From positions 1 to 33,209 of the forward strand of contig JBBQXF010000051.1 of assembly GCA_038209965.1 (NCBI GenBank): a stretch of DNA of 33,209 bases, read 5' to 3'. Numbering within the stretch: the stretch's first letter is position 1; every line of letters begins with the position of its first letter. Positions 9,299 through 16,796 of the stretch are shown here, piece after piece. The position numbers and the translations under genes were made by a program. The notes under the pieces were generated by a model, which was not told the origin of the DNA, searched no databases, and saw only the letters and a program-made list of their open reading frames with translations. The DNA comes from JALONO01 sp038209965 (GTDB lineage Bacteria; Bacteroidota; Bacteroidia; Cytophagales; Thermoflexibacteraceae).

Positions 9299-10675
9299 AT
9301 GTGCAAGAAATCAATTAGCCTGCTGTTCAACTTGTTATTGATTTGTACCTTTGGTGCCCAGGCGCAGTCACGGCTCCTTGACTCTTTGGAACTGTCCCAG
9401 CAAAAACTCTATTCATCGCTCGAGGAAGCCCTCAAAGCGCCACTAAAAGTATATCGGCTCGAGTTGGTCAATTTTGGCCTTGATTTTTGGGCCGATAACC
9501 AAGACACCCTCAAGCACCTGCCACCCAGCATCGGCAGACTGGTCAACCTCCAAGAACTGGACATCAGCGACAACTACCTGGAGTCGCTGCCCGCCGAAAT
9601 TGGCAAGCTCAAAAATCTTCAAATCCTCAAGGTTTCATCCAACCAACTCAAAAGCTTGCCGCCCGAAATTGGCAAATTGACCCATCTGCGCCACTTGGAT
9701 GCCGAGGGGAACAACCTGCGGACCTTGCCCGCCGGTTTTGGCAAATTGGGTTCCCTGATCACGATCAACCTGAACCACAACACGCTCGAGGAGTTTCCCC
9801 CCACCGATAGTCTTCCCAACTTGGTGACACTGCTGCTCCACAGCAACGAAATCGGGGCATTGCCACCCAGCTTCGGCCGCTTGGCCAAGCTTCAAGTGCT
9901 CGAGCTCTGGGACAACCAACTCAAACGCTTACCCGAAGAACTTGGACAATTGATCAAGCTCGTCAGGCTGGATCTTAACTCGAACCAACTATCAGCCCTG
10001 CCCGCCAGTTTGGGCAAACTACAGGCCCTCACCTATTTGAATTTGTCGCTCAATTTCCTCACCGAATTGCCAGCCGAGATTTGTGGCATGGGCAAACTAA
10101 GGGAGCTCGATCTGTCCTACAACCATTTGGCCAAGCTCCCCCCCGAGATCGGCAATTTCATCGCTCTCACCTCCATCGATTTGAGCCACAACCTCCTCCG
10201 TGCACTCCCCCCCGAGCTGGGCAAACTGAAAAGCCTGCAAACCATCGATCTCAATATTAACAAATTGACCACCTTGCCCGAACAAATCGGGGGGCTCAAG
10301 AAGCTCAAAGAATTGGTACTGTGGCAAAACGAAATTACTTGGCTGCCACCGGGGCTGGGCCGACTATCAGCGTTGGAAACCTTAGACCTGAATTCTAACA
10401 AATTACAAAAACTTCCACCAGAGATTGGCAAACTTTCCAATCTACGTGTATTAATTTTGTGGGGCAATAAATTGGAGGCGTTGCCCAACGAGATCGGACA
10501 ATTGCTCAGTTTGCGGGCATTGGATCTCAAAGGCAACTCACTTAGCAAAATTCCATCCAGCATTGTTCATTTGAACAAGCTGTTGTTACTAGAATTGGCC
10601 AATAATAAAATAAGCATGCAAGACCAAGAAAAAATCACGAATTTGCTCCAGCAAGCCCAAGTTTCCTTTGAATAA
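9299..10675 (+). CDS. Secreted leucine-rich-repeat protein
   Basis: 458 residues. A signal peptide spans about 1-22 (hydrophobic core SLLFNLLLICTF, cleavage after AQA). After a 40-residue cap, residues about 72-440 form 16 consecutive 23-residue LRRs of the LxxLPxxIGxLxxLxxLDLxxNx type. One unit (LEEFPPTDSLPNLVTLLLHSNE) is a residue short. The protein ends soon after the last repeat, with no kinase, GTPase (ROCO) or type IX sorting domain. It should be a periplasmic or surface binding solenoid; the ligand is unknown. This LRR subtype resembles the plant/bacterial intracellular Ras-group LRRs. The 41-bp gap to rpiB suggests co-transcription, though no functional link is known. Confidence 0.9.
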   Translation: MCKKSISLLFNLLLICTFGAQAQSRLLDSLELSQQKLYSSLEEALKAPLKVYRLELVNFGLDFWADNQDTLKHLPPSIGRLVNLQELDISDNYLESLPAEIGKLKNLQILKVSSNQLKSLPPEIGKLTHLRHLDAEGNNLRTLPAGFGKLGSLITINLNHNTLEEFPPTDSLPNLVTLLLHSNEIGALPPSFGRLAKLQVLELWDNQLKRLPEELGQLIKLVRLDLNSNQLSALPASLGKLQALTYLNLSLNFLTELPAEICGMGKLRELDLSYNHLAKLPPEIGNFIALTSIDLSHNLLRALPPELGKLKSLQTIDLNINKLTTLPEQIGGLKKLKELVLWQNEITWLPPGLGRLSALETLDLNSNKLQKLPPEIGKLSNLRVLILWGNKLEALPNEIGQLLSLRALDLKGNSLSKIPSSIVHLNKLLLLELANNKISMQDQEKITNLLQQAQVSFE

Positions 10676-10716
10676 GCGGGCCCCAAGGGTTTCATTGCAA
10701 ATTAAACTAAAAAAGA

Positions 10717-11151
10717 ATGGCACAAAAAATCGCAATCGGCTCTGATCACGCCGGATTTGCCTATAAGCAAGCCCTGATCGATTACTTTCAATCAATCGCC
10801 ATCCATGCCGTGGATTTTGGTACTCATAGCGAGACTTCGGTGGATTACCCTGATTTTGCCCACCCCGTGGCCCATTCAGTGGAGTTGGGGGAAGCAGATT
10901 GGGGGGTTTTATTGTGCGGCAGCGCCAACGGAATCGCCATCACGGCCAATAAACACGCTGGGGTGAGGGCGGCCATCTGCTGGAACGCGGAAGTGACCCA
11001 ACTGGCCCGGCAACACAACAATGCCAATGTCATTTGCCTCCCCGCCCGTTTTATCAGTTTGGATCAAGCCATCCGATACACCAAACTTTTTTTGGCCACC
11101 ATTTTTGAGGGCGGCAGGCACCAAGACCGTGTTACAAAAATCAATTGCTAA
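10717..11151 (+). CDS. rpiB: Ribose 5-phosphate isomerase B
   Basis: 144 residues, typical for RpiB/LacAB. It interconverts ribose 5-phosphate and ribulose 5-phosphate in the non-oxidative pentose phosphate pathway. Visible signatures are the N-terminal IAIGSDHAG (D10, H11 for substrate binding), LCGSANGIAITANK with the base Cys67, GVRAA, and RQHNNANV with H101. The glycine-rich loop reads GSANG where E. coli RpiB has GTGxG, a form I recall from other Bacteroidota. Lies 41 bp after the LRR gene and 46 bp before ugd, so the three may form one transcript closed by the terminator at 12536. Confidence 0.95.
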   Translation: MAQKIAIGSDHAGFAYKQALIDYFQSIAIHAVDFGTHSETSVDYPDFAHPVAHSVELGEADWGVLLCGSANGIAITANKHAGVRAAICWNAEVTQLARQHNNANVICLPARFISLDQAIRYTKLFLATIFEGGRHQDRVTKINC

Positions 11152-11197
11152 TCTACGTTGTTTCTAACTTTATTAATATTTTTAACCTATCTTACTC

Positions 11198-12511
11198 ATG
11201 AACATTACAGTCGTTGGAACGGGCTATGTGGGCCTGGTCTCAGGTACTTGTTTTGCCGAAACCGGCAACAATGTAACTTGTGTTGACAATAACACAGAAA
11301 AAGTAGCAAAACTCCAGCGGGGCGAGCTCACCATTTATGAACCAGGACTGGAAACCATCTTTGAGCGCAACACGAAGCAAGGCCGGCTCCATTTCACCAC
11401 TGATCTGGCCACCGCCATCAACTCGGCCAAAATCATCTTTCTGGCCCTCCCCACACCACCGGGCGAGGACGGCTCGGCCGACCTTTCCTATGTGCTGGGG
11501 GTAGCTGAGCAACTTGGCAAATTGATGACCGAATACAAAGTCATTGTTGACAAAAGTACTGTGCCCGTCGGTACTTCCGAGAAAGTACACGCTGCCATTG
11601 CCAAAAATGCCACTGTGGAATTTGATGTCGTTTCCAATCCCGAGTTCCTGCGCGAAGGAGTGGCCGTGGAGGATTTCCTCAAGCCAGACCGCGTGGTGGT
11701 GGGTACCAACTCGGCCCGCGCCAAAGAAATTTTGCAAAGACTGTATGAACCTTACGTGCGCCAGGGCAACCCCATCATCTTCATGGATGAACGGTCAGCC
11801 GAGTTGACCAAATATGCTGGCAATTCTTATTTGGCCATGCGGATCAGTTTTATGAACGAAATCGCCAATTTGTGCGAAATCGTAGGGGCTGATGTGGACA
11901 ATGTGCGCAAAGGCATTGGTAGTGACAAGCGCATCGGGCCGCGCTTCCTGTTCCCCGGTGTGGGCTACGGGGGCAGCTGCTTCCCCAAAGATGTGCAGGC
12001 GCTGGGCAAAACCGCCAAGGAATACCACTACGACTTCCGGATCCTGGAAGCAGTAATGGGAGTCAATTATAAGCAGCGCTATGTGTTGGCCGATAAGATC
12101 AAAAGTTTCTATGGCGACTCGCTCAAAGGCAAGCGGATTGCTATCTGGGGCTTGGCCTTTAAGCCCAATACCGATGACGTGCGCGAAGCCCCAGCCATTT
12201 ACACCATCGAGGAACTGCTGAAAGGCGGGGCGGAAGTAGTGGCCTATGATCCAGAAGGGATGGAAAACATCGCCCGGATCTTCGGCGACCGCATCAAACT
12301 GGTCGAAGATCAGTACGAGGCCCTGAAAGGCGCGGACGCACTGGCCATCTTGACCGAATGGAGCGTTTTCCGAACTCCTGATTTGGATAAAATGGCCCAA
12401 ACCATGAATGCAAAGATCATTTTTGACGGCCGCAACCTCTACTCACTGGATACTTTAAAGGAAAACGGCTGGTATTACAACAGCATCGGCCGGGCCACAG
12501 TAGTGGGCTAA
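11198..12511 (+). CDS. ugd: UDP-glucose 6-dehydrogenase
   Basis: 437 residues, the standard length of the single-domain-pair bacterial enzyme. It oxidises UDP-glucose to UDP-glucuronate with two NAD+, supplying uronic acid for capsule, exopolysaccharide or LPS. The N-terminal Rossmann motif is VVGTGYVGLVSG (5-16). DKSTVPVGT is at 118-126, K205 lies in ELTKYAGNS, and the catalytic nucleophile is C261 in GYGGSCFPKD, with D265. The C-terminal domain has IWGLAFKPNTDDVREAP. No other sugar-nucleotide or glycosyltransferase genes lie nearby, so its product must feed a pathway encoded elsewhere. UDP-ManNAc dehydrogenases share the fold, but the GGSCFPKD context and length favour Ugd. Confidence 0.93.
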   Translation: MNITVVGTGYVGLVSGTCFAETGNNVTCVDNNTEKVAKLQRGELTIYEPGLETIFERNTKQGRLHFTTDLATAINSAKIIFLALPTPPGEDGSADLSYVLGVAEQLGKLMTEYKVIVDKSTVPVGTSEKVHAAIAKNATVEFDVVSNPEFLREGVAVEDFLKPDRVVVGTNSARAKEILQRLYEPYVRQGNPIIFMDERSAELTKYAGNSYLAMRISFMNEIANLCEIVGADVDNVRKGIGSDKRIGPRFLFPGVGYGGSCFPKDVQALGKTAKEYHYDFRILEAVMGVNYKQRYVLADKIKSFYGDSLKGKRIAIWGLAFKPNTDDVREAPAIYTIEELLKGGAEVVAYDPEGMENIARIFGDRIKLVEDQYEALKGADALAILTEWSVFRTPDLDKMAQTMNAKIIFDGRNLYSLDTLKENGWYYNSIGRATVVG

Positions 12512-12535
12512 CTTTGGCCCATTGCGCCCCAAATC

Positions 12536-12568
12536 AAAAAAAGCAACGGCCCGGGCCGTTGCTTTTTT
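12536..12568 (+). terminator. Strong intrinsic terminator after ugd
   Basis: A perfect 20-nt palindrome (arm GCAACGGCCC, 12543-12562) is flanked by seven A and six T. It lies 24 bp after the ugd stop. The symmetric A- and T-tracts mean it can work on both strands, but the next gene also runs plus, so it chiefly ends the ugd transcript. Confidence 0.9.
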
Positions 12569-12668
12569 GTTGGATCCAGCCAAGTTGCCTTTGGGCGACG
12601 CGGCACCAAAAGACCACCAAAATAGCATTTTTCAATGATTTAATTTTATTAAACCACTGCTAATCAAG

Positions 12669-12753
12669 CAAACCAGCGCGTTTGGTTGCAAATATGAAAA
12701 ATGAATGTACATTTGTGGCGTAAAACAAAGCAAACACAAGGCGCGCTGGTTTG
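12669..12753. repeat. 12-bp inverted repeat flanking the LOG-gene promoter and touching its TTG start
   Basis: CAAACCAGCGCG at 12669-12680 is exactly matched by its complement at 12742-12753, 61 bp apart. The predicted promoter lies between the arms, and the right arm ends exactly on the TTG codon at 12751-12753. It could bind a dimeric regulator through DNA looping or, in a read-through transcript, fold over the start. This is an inference from position only. Confidence 0.5.
12686..12715 (+). promoter_or_regulatory. Bacteroidota-type promoter for the LOG-family gene
   Basis: TTG at 12686-12688 and TACATTTG (fits TAnnTTTG) at 12708-12715 are separated by 19 nt. The expected start of transcription is near 12722, about 30 nt before the TTG codon at 12751 and 68 nt before the ATG at 12790. 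Confidence 0.55.
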
Positions 12754-13518
12754 GCAAAAACCAAATCCAATACCCTTCAACTTTCCGATATGGAAATCTA
12801 CGACCGGAGTTTGGCCAACGATGATAAGATCAGACAAGCCTTCATACAAAAAAACTGGCACGAAATCAAAAGCGTAAACTCGTGGATGATTTTTAAGGTA
12901 ATGGCCGAGTTTGTGGAAGGGTTGGAAAAAATGGCAAAAATCGGCCCCTGTGTTTCCGTGTTTGGTTCTGCCCGCACCAAGCCCGAAAATCCCTATTACA
13001 TTCAGGCTGAAGAAATCGCGGCCAAATTAGTGCGGCACGGCTACGGAGTGATCACCGGCGGTGGCCCCGGCATCATGGAAGCTGGCAATAAGGGCGCGAG
13101 GCGCGAGGGTGGAACTTCAGTGGGCCTCAACATTGTGCTTCCCTTCGAACATTCCCACAACGGTTATATAGACCAAGACAAAGTTATCAATTTTGATTAT
13201 TTTTTTGTGAGAAAAGTAATGTTCGTCAAATATTCGCAGGGCTTTATCGTCATGCCGGGCGGGTTGGGTACTTTGGACGAATTATTTGAAGCTTACACAT
13301 TAATCCAAACGCATAAAATTGGTAGATTTCCCATTGTATTGGTTGGCCGGTCCTATTGGCAGGGACTGATCGACTGGATACGAAACGTAATGCTGGGGGT
13401 AGAGCGGAACATCCATCCCGATGACCTCAACCTGATCAACCTCGTTGATACTGCCGATGAAGCAGTCAAAGTAATAGACGATTTCTATTCACGCTACTTG
13501 CTCTCCCCAAATTTTTAG
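12751..13518 (+). CDS. LOG family protein (nucleotide 5'-monophosphate phosphoribohydrolase type)
   Basis: 255 residues from TTG 12751, or 242 from the first ATG at 12790 (MEIYDRSLAND); the ATG is the more usual choice but the promoter allows either. The Rossmann-like core has VSVFGSARTKPENPYY (GSAR, nucleotide binding), GYGVITGGGPGIMEAGNKGA, and the diagnostic PGGLGTLDELFE that gives LOG proteins their former name lysine decarboxylase-like. Members hydrolyse the N-glycosidic bond of nucleoside 5'-monophosphates, releasing free bases and ribose 5-phosphate. The larger type with an N-terminal helical extension, seen here, resembles bacterial type II LOG/PpnN-like proteins in part, but the true substrate cannot be told. 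Nothing suggests cytokinin biosynthesis. Confidence 0.88.
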   Translation: MAKTKSNTLQLSDMEIYDRSLANDDKIRQAFIQKNWHEIKSVNSWMIFKVMAEFVEGLEKMAKIGPCVSVFGSARTKPENPYYIQAEEIAAKLVRHGYGVITGGGPGIMEAGNKGARREGGTSVGLNIVLPFEHSHNGYIDQDKVINFDYFFVRKVMFVKYSQGFIVMPGGLGTLDELFEAYTLIQTHKIGRFPIVLVGRSYWQGLIDWIRNVMLGVERNIHPDDLNLINLVDTADEAVKVIDDFYSRYLLSPNF

Positions 13519-13674
13519 CCCTTGGTACGGGTATTGCCCCGTTTGAGCGATTTTTTGAAGCCGTTTCAAAAGATCCTTTTCCTGCAGTCCAATATTGACA
13601 GCAGTTGGCTGGTCGATTGGTGCTGTCACTGGCCAATTATGGCTTTTCCCCCACTAAACTGCGTCAAACATATA

Positions 13675-14649
13675 ATGAAGAAACTTCAGGGTAGTTTATT
13701 GCTTGCACTGGTGTTGATCTTGGTGGTCATCGCCATATATGACAGGCTGCACTTGGGCCACCGCCTTGGTGAGGGTCTCGGCTCGGCGGGCATCGATGCC
13801 GTTTATAGTCTAAAAGTGCCTGATCGGTTCGTTTTCTGCGGCCAATCCGTGCCCATGCACAAAGGCCAAGTGAAAGAAAAATTCCAAAACGAACTGGATA
13901 ATGTTGCCTATTCGCACACCAACCTCGTTCTTTCCGACAAGCGGGCCCAACAGTGGTTCCCAGTTATTGATAAAATATTTGCGGAAAAGGGCATCCCGGC
14001 TGATTTTAAGTATTTGGCCGTGGTGGAAAGCACCTTGACCAATGCCGTTTCTAGTGCCGGAGCCGCTGGCTTTTGGCAACTCATGCCCGAAACCGCCCGC
14101 GCAACCGGCCTAGAAGTGACCGATGAAGTGGATGAACGCTTTGATCCACTCAAATCTACCCATGCCATTGCCCAGTACCTGAAAACGCTTAAGCAGAGTT
14201 TGGGCGATTGGGTGAGCGTGACCGCCGCCTACAACAGCGGGCACAACGCCCTGATCAGTGCCCGCAGCCGCCAACGGCAGTCTTCTTTCTTTGATCTCCA
14301 CCTCAACCGCCAAACCACTACGCTGGTCTATCGGGTGATGGCGGTAAAAGAACTGATGGAAAATAAAAGTGCCTACAAGCTCGTGCGCGGTGGCCGATAC
14401 AAGGCCGAGCCGACCATCAGTATCTACGTAACTGAGGATATTCCCGACCTAGTGGCGTTTGCCCTGAGCAAAGGGGTCAAATACAAAACATTGAAGGGAT
14501 ATAACGAATGGTTGCTGGCCGACAAATTGACGGTGACCGGGAAGAACAAGACGTACACCATTGTCCTGCCAGTAAATGAGCCCACTGCCCAGCCCGACCA
14601 ACCGGACAGCCTAAAGGTGCTCCAAGCCAAATTGACCAGTTTGGACTAG
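13675..14649 (+). CDS. Membrane-anchored lytic transglycosylase (MltD/Slt type)
   Basis: 324 residues from ATG 13675; the frame is open upstream to a TTG at 13522 and has an ATG at 13639, but MKKLQG followed directly by a hydrophobic segment (7-21) makes the best signal anchor. Residues about 100-210 form the goose-lysozyme-like SLT domain: LAVVESTLTNAVSSAGAAGFWQLMPETA with catalytic E118, and SVTAAYNSGHNAL. The enzyme cleaves the MurNAc-GlcNAc bond to leave 1,6-anhydro ends, remodelling peptidoglycan in the periplasm. The C-terminal part (247-298, ISIYVTEDIPDLVAFALSKGV) resembles a degenerate LysM-type wall-binding fold. A possible weak hairpin (13527-13542) precedes it. The DUF2256 gene starts 42 bp later. 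Confidence 0.88.
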   Translation: MKKLQGSLLLALVLILVVIAIYDRLHLGHRLGEGLGSAGIDAVYSLKVPDRFVFCGQSVPMHKGQVKEKFQNELDNVAYSHTNLVLSDKRAQQWFPVIDKIFAEKGIPADFKYLAVVESTLTNAVSSAGAAGFWQLMPETARATGLEVTDEVDERFDPLKSTHAIAQYLKTLKQSLGDWVSVTAAYNSGHNALISARSRQRQSSFFDLHLNRQTTTLVYRVMAVKELMENKSAYKLVRGGRYKAEPTISIYVTEDIPDLVAFALSKGVKYKTLKGYNEWLLADKLTVTGKNKTYTIVLPVNEPTAQPDQPDSLKVLQAKLTSLD

Positions 14650-14691
14650 GTATCGGGTCAACATAAATCCACTTTATTTATCGTTTGGTCT

Positions 14692-14838
14692 ATGCCCAAA
14701 ATGCGCAAAAAAGCTGATCTGCCGAGCAAGATCTGCCCAGTCTGCCAGCGCCCCTTTACTTGGCGGAAAAAGTGGGAGAAGGTGTGGGAGGAAGTGAAAT
14801 ATTGCAGTGATCAGTGCCGGGCGGCCGCCAAACGGTGA
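14692..14838 (+). CDS. DUF2256-type small zinc-ribbon protein
   Basis: 48 residues: an initial basic stretch, then KICPVCQRPFTWRKKWEKVW and a closing EVKYCSDQCRAAAKR. Two CxxC-type pairs (C15, C18 and C38, C42) should bind one zinc ion. The pattern CPVCxRPFTWRKKW...VKYCSDxCR is the DUF2256 signature as I remember it. In other bacteria such proteins are often found near photolyase/cryptochrome-like or DASH genes, but none is here, and the function is unknown. The start ATG at 14692 has a second Met three codons later. It follows the transglycosylase by 42 bp and is probably co-transcribed with it. Confidence 0.88.
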   Translation: MPKMRKKADLPSKICPVCQRPFTWRKKWEKVWEEVKYCSDQCRAAAKR

Positions 14839-14860
14839 GCCCTCACATTGGGTAGTGTAC

Positions 14861-14910
14861 AATTCCGTGATAAGAACTGTTCATAAGTGAACAATCTTTA
14901 TCGCGGAATT
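14861..14910. repeat. 50-nt imperfect palindrome (long hairpin)
   Basis: Two 23-nt arms (14861-14883 and 14888-14910) enclose the 4-nt loop TAAG. Nineteen of 23 positions are complementary; in RNA two of the four exceptions become G-U pairs. It starts 23 bp after the DUF2256 stop. No T-run follows, so it is not a classical terminator. It could stabilise the upstream mRNA end, be processed, or be a REP-like or miniature element. Confidence 0.6.
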
Positions 14911-15023
14911 ATTCTTTCAAGGGGACAAAAGTTTGACAATCAATAAGTTGATAAAATTGGCACAACTTTGGTAAAAGTGTTCTTGTCAAATTAACTTATA
15001 TAAAAACTTTAACTTTTAAAAGA

Positions 15024-15665
15024 ATGAAAGCCCGCGCTCATAGATTGCTCGCCCTTTTGCTCATGGTATTTGCGCTGCACACCGCCTCGGCGGCAGGGCG
15101 CAATCCTGACAAGAAAAAACCTGCCGAAGACAATATGGTGGTAGCCTTGGAGAAATTTGCGTATAGTGTGTATTCCATCAAGGATCAGTTGAAATTCCGC
15201 CTAGCGTTCGAAAACGAAAGTGCCCAACAAGTGTGGGTGAGAATTTTTGATAGCAAAAGCCGTTTGCTCTTTACGGATCACCTGGGGAAAAAAACGGCCC
15301 TCAAGCGCAATTACGACGTTGCCGGAGTGGGCAAGGGTGAATATCGGATGGTTATCAGTTGCGGCCAATTCAACTCGTCCAATCAACTGTTTATCGGGAT
15401 GAATCCGGTTCAGGGCAAGTTCGAAGCTCACCTTTCGCACGGTCTCAAAGCTGGCAAGATGCAGATTGCGTTTCAGAACGCCACCGACGATGTGTATGTG
15501 ACCTTGAGCGATGCCAGTGGCGTCATCCACTATAGCGAACATTTGGTGGGCGAAGCAAATTTTGCGCGCCGCTACGACTTGAGCCGCCTGCGCCCCGGCC
15601 AATACACGATGAGCTTGTCCACGGGGGACAAAACCCTGGAGCAAATTTATCAGGTTGGCAAGTAA
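15024..15665 (+). CDS. Secreted protein of unknown function with two internal repeats
   Basis: 213 residues; not recognised as a named family. A signal peptide (1-24, core LLALLLMVFALHTA, cleavage after SAA) is followed by a Lys/Asp-rich linker and two similar beta-sandwich-like halves. Half one (about 40-115) has QVWVRIFDSKSRLLFTDHLGKKTALKRNYDVAGVGKGEYRMVIS; half two (about 130-205) has DVYVTLSDASGVIHYSEHLVGEANFARRYDLSRLRPGQYTMSLS. The shared pattern (V.V...D..G...) ending in G-x-Y resembles the Ig-like or type IX C-terminal modules common in Bacteroidota, but no sorting signal is certain. It has a 185-bp AT-rich upstream region and its own terminator, so it is probably a single-gene unit. 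Confidence 0.75.
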   Translation: MKARAHRLLALLLMVFALHTASAAGRNPDKKKPAEDNMVVALEKFAYSVYSIKDQLKFRLAFENESAQQVWVRIFDSKSRLLFTDHLGKKTALKRNYDVAGVGKGEYRMVISCGQFNSSNQLFIGMNPVQGKFEAHLSHGLKAGKMQIAFQNATDDVYVTLSDASGVIHYSEHLVGEANFARRYDLSRLRPGQYTMSLSTGDKTLEQIYQVGK

Positions 15666-15734
15666 TCGCACTTGCTGAACAGCGAAGCTAAGGGATCATC
15701 TTGGTTCCTTTGACTTACAACTCGGGTTTTTTAA

Positions 15735-15781
15735 TGGCCACTTCACTGTCCTTTAAAACGGAAAGGTGAAGTGGCCAATTT
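15735..15781 (+). terminator. Intrinsic terminator of the secreted-protein gene
   Basis: TGGCCACTTCA at 15735-15745 pairs with its complement at 15767-15777, with an extra inner CCTTT/AAAGG pairing, and is followed by A and a run of T (15779-15783). It lies 70 bp after the stop codon of the gene ending at 15665. Confidence 0.75.
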
Positions 15782-15800
15782 TTGTCGGGGCAGTACCAAT

Positions 15801-15833
15801 AAAAAAACCTGCCATAAAATGGCAGGCTTTTTT
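15801..15833 (-). terminator. Intrinsic terminator of the ECF sigma gene
   Basis: CCTGCCAT (15808-15815) pairs with ATGGCAGG (15819-15826) around a 3-nt loop, with seven A before and six T after. Read on minus it is a hairpin followed by seven U, placed 49 bp beyond the sigma-factor stop at 15882. The symmetric tracts would also stop plus-strand read-through. Confidence 0.85.
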
Positions 15834-15881
15834 CAAATTGGTTTATTTATCTGCACTATGAAAGTTCTTGGGAAAAGAGCA

Positions 15882-16478
15882 TCAGGCTGCCAAATACTCA
15901 ATGGCCAGTGTGTTCTTTTCCATATTTTTGCGAAGGTTGATCAGGGCATAGCGCATGCGGCCCAGGGCAGTGTTGATGCTCACATTGGTAATGTCGGCGA
16001 TTTCTTGAAAACTCATTTTCATGTAATGGCGCATCATCAACACTTCTTTTTGGGTATTGGGCAACCCTTCAATCAATTCTTTGAGCTGCTCGTGGGTTTC
16101 GCAGCGAATTTTGACCGCCTCAATCGAGTCTTCCGAAAAAGCAAGGGCATTATAAATACTGGAACCTTCTTTAATCGGCAATGTGGGGTAACGCTTCTGG
16201 CGACGGAAATAATCTATGGCCAAATTATGGGCGATCCGGGTGATCCAAGGCAAAAATTTGCCTTCGTCGTTGTAGCGATCAGAACGGATGGTGTCCACCG
16301 CCTTGATAAAAGTTTCTTGCAACAAATCATCAGTCACATCTGTGTCCTTCACGATGGCGTAGATAGTGCCAAACAAACGAGCCTTGTACTTTTTTACCAG
16401 CTTGGAAAAGGATAATTCGCAACCATTCTTGTAATTTGCAATCAGGTCACTGTCAGTTGGAATGATGATGCTTTTCAT
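15882..16478 (-). CDS. ECF-type RNA polymerase sigma factor
   Basis: 198 residues. Region 2 spans about 20-95: SFSKLVKKYKARLFGTIYAIVKD (core binding), TDDLLQETFIKA (2.2), and FLPWITRIAHNLAIDYFRRQKR (2.3-2.4, -10 recognition). Region 4 (about 130-185) contains ELIEGLPNTQKEVLMMRHYMKMSFQEIADITNVSINTALGRMRYALINLRK, a clear helix-turn-helix for the -35 element. There is no adjacent anti-sigma gene with a membrane segment, which is unusual for ECF factors and suggests control by level or by a distant partner. The neighbouring NTF2-like gene is divergent across a 318-bp gap that holds repeated TTCGGCGAA motifs. Confidence 0.93.
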   Translation of the reverse strand: MKSIIIPTDSDLIANYKNGCELSFSKLVKKYKARLFGTIYAIVKDTDVTDDLLQETFIKAVDTIRSDRYNDEGKFLPWITRIAHNLAIDYFRRQKRYPTLPIKEGSSIYNALAFSEDSIEAVKIRCETHEQLKELIEGLPNTQKEVLMMRHYMKMSFQEIADITNVSINTALGRMRYALINLRKNMEKNTLAIEYLAA

Positions 16479-16528
16479 GATCTTATGATTTAGGATGGTC
16501 AGTTATGCAGTTGGCTTTATTTTGGCCT

Positions 16529-16777
16529 TTCGGCGAATACATTTAATTCTTCGGCGAATGTAGTCACTTTTACGGCTCTTGCCAAGCTTGGTTGTGATAG
16601 TCAAGACCCATATTGGATAGGTAATAGTTGAGCTTTACTCGATATTTTAAATTAATTTCGTGTCAATATTCTGGTTGTCAGCACCATCAGTAATTGTTGT
16701 TCTGGATTAGTACAATTTTTTAATTGAATAAAATAATATTTTTATTAACTTTTTTTAACAATAAAATTTCGGCGAAA
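16529..16777. repeat. Three copies of TTCGGCGAA in the 318-bp gap between sigma factor and NTF2-like gene
   Basis: The gap from 16479 to 16796 holds no gene. TTCGGCGAA, a dyad of TTCG and CGAA around one base, occurs at 16529-16537, 16550-16558 and 16768-16776. The first two are 21 bp apart (two helical turns) just upstream of the sigma gene; the third lies 20 bp before the NTF2-like start. They look like binding sites for a dimeric regulator. The rest of the gap is AT-rich with no clear promoter boxes. Confidence 0.45.
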
Positions 16778-16796
16778 GCTCCAGTTCTGTCGGTAT

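Noticed and set aside
13527..13542. Weak hairpin after the LOG gene as a terminator
   Set aside because: Only five base pairs, and the T-run begins eight bases after the stem, so it is too weak to call.
13522..13674. 51-residue N-terminal extension of the lytic transglycosylase from a TTG
   Set aside because: It would place the membrane anchor far from the N-terminus and has no sequence character; ATG 13675 gives a normal signal anchor.
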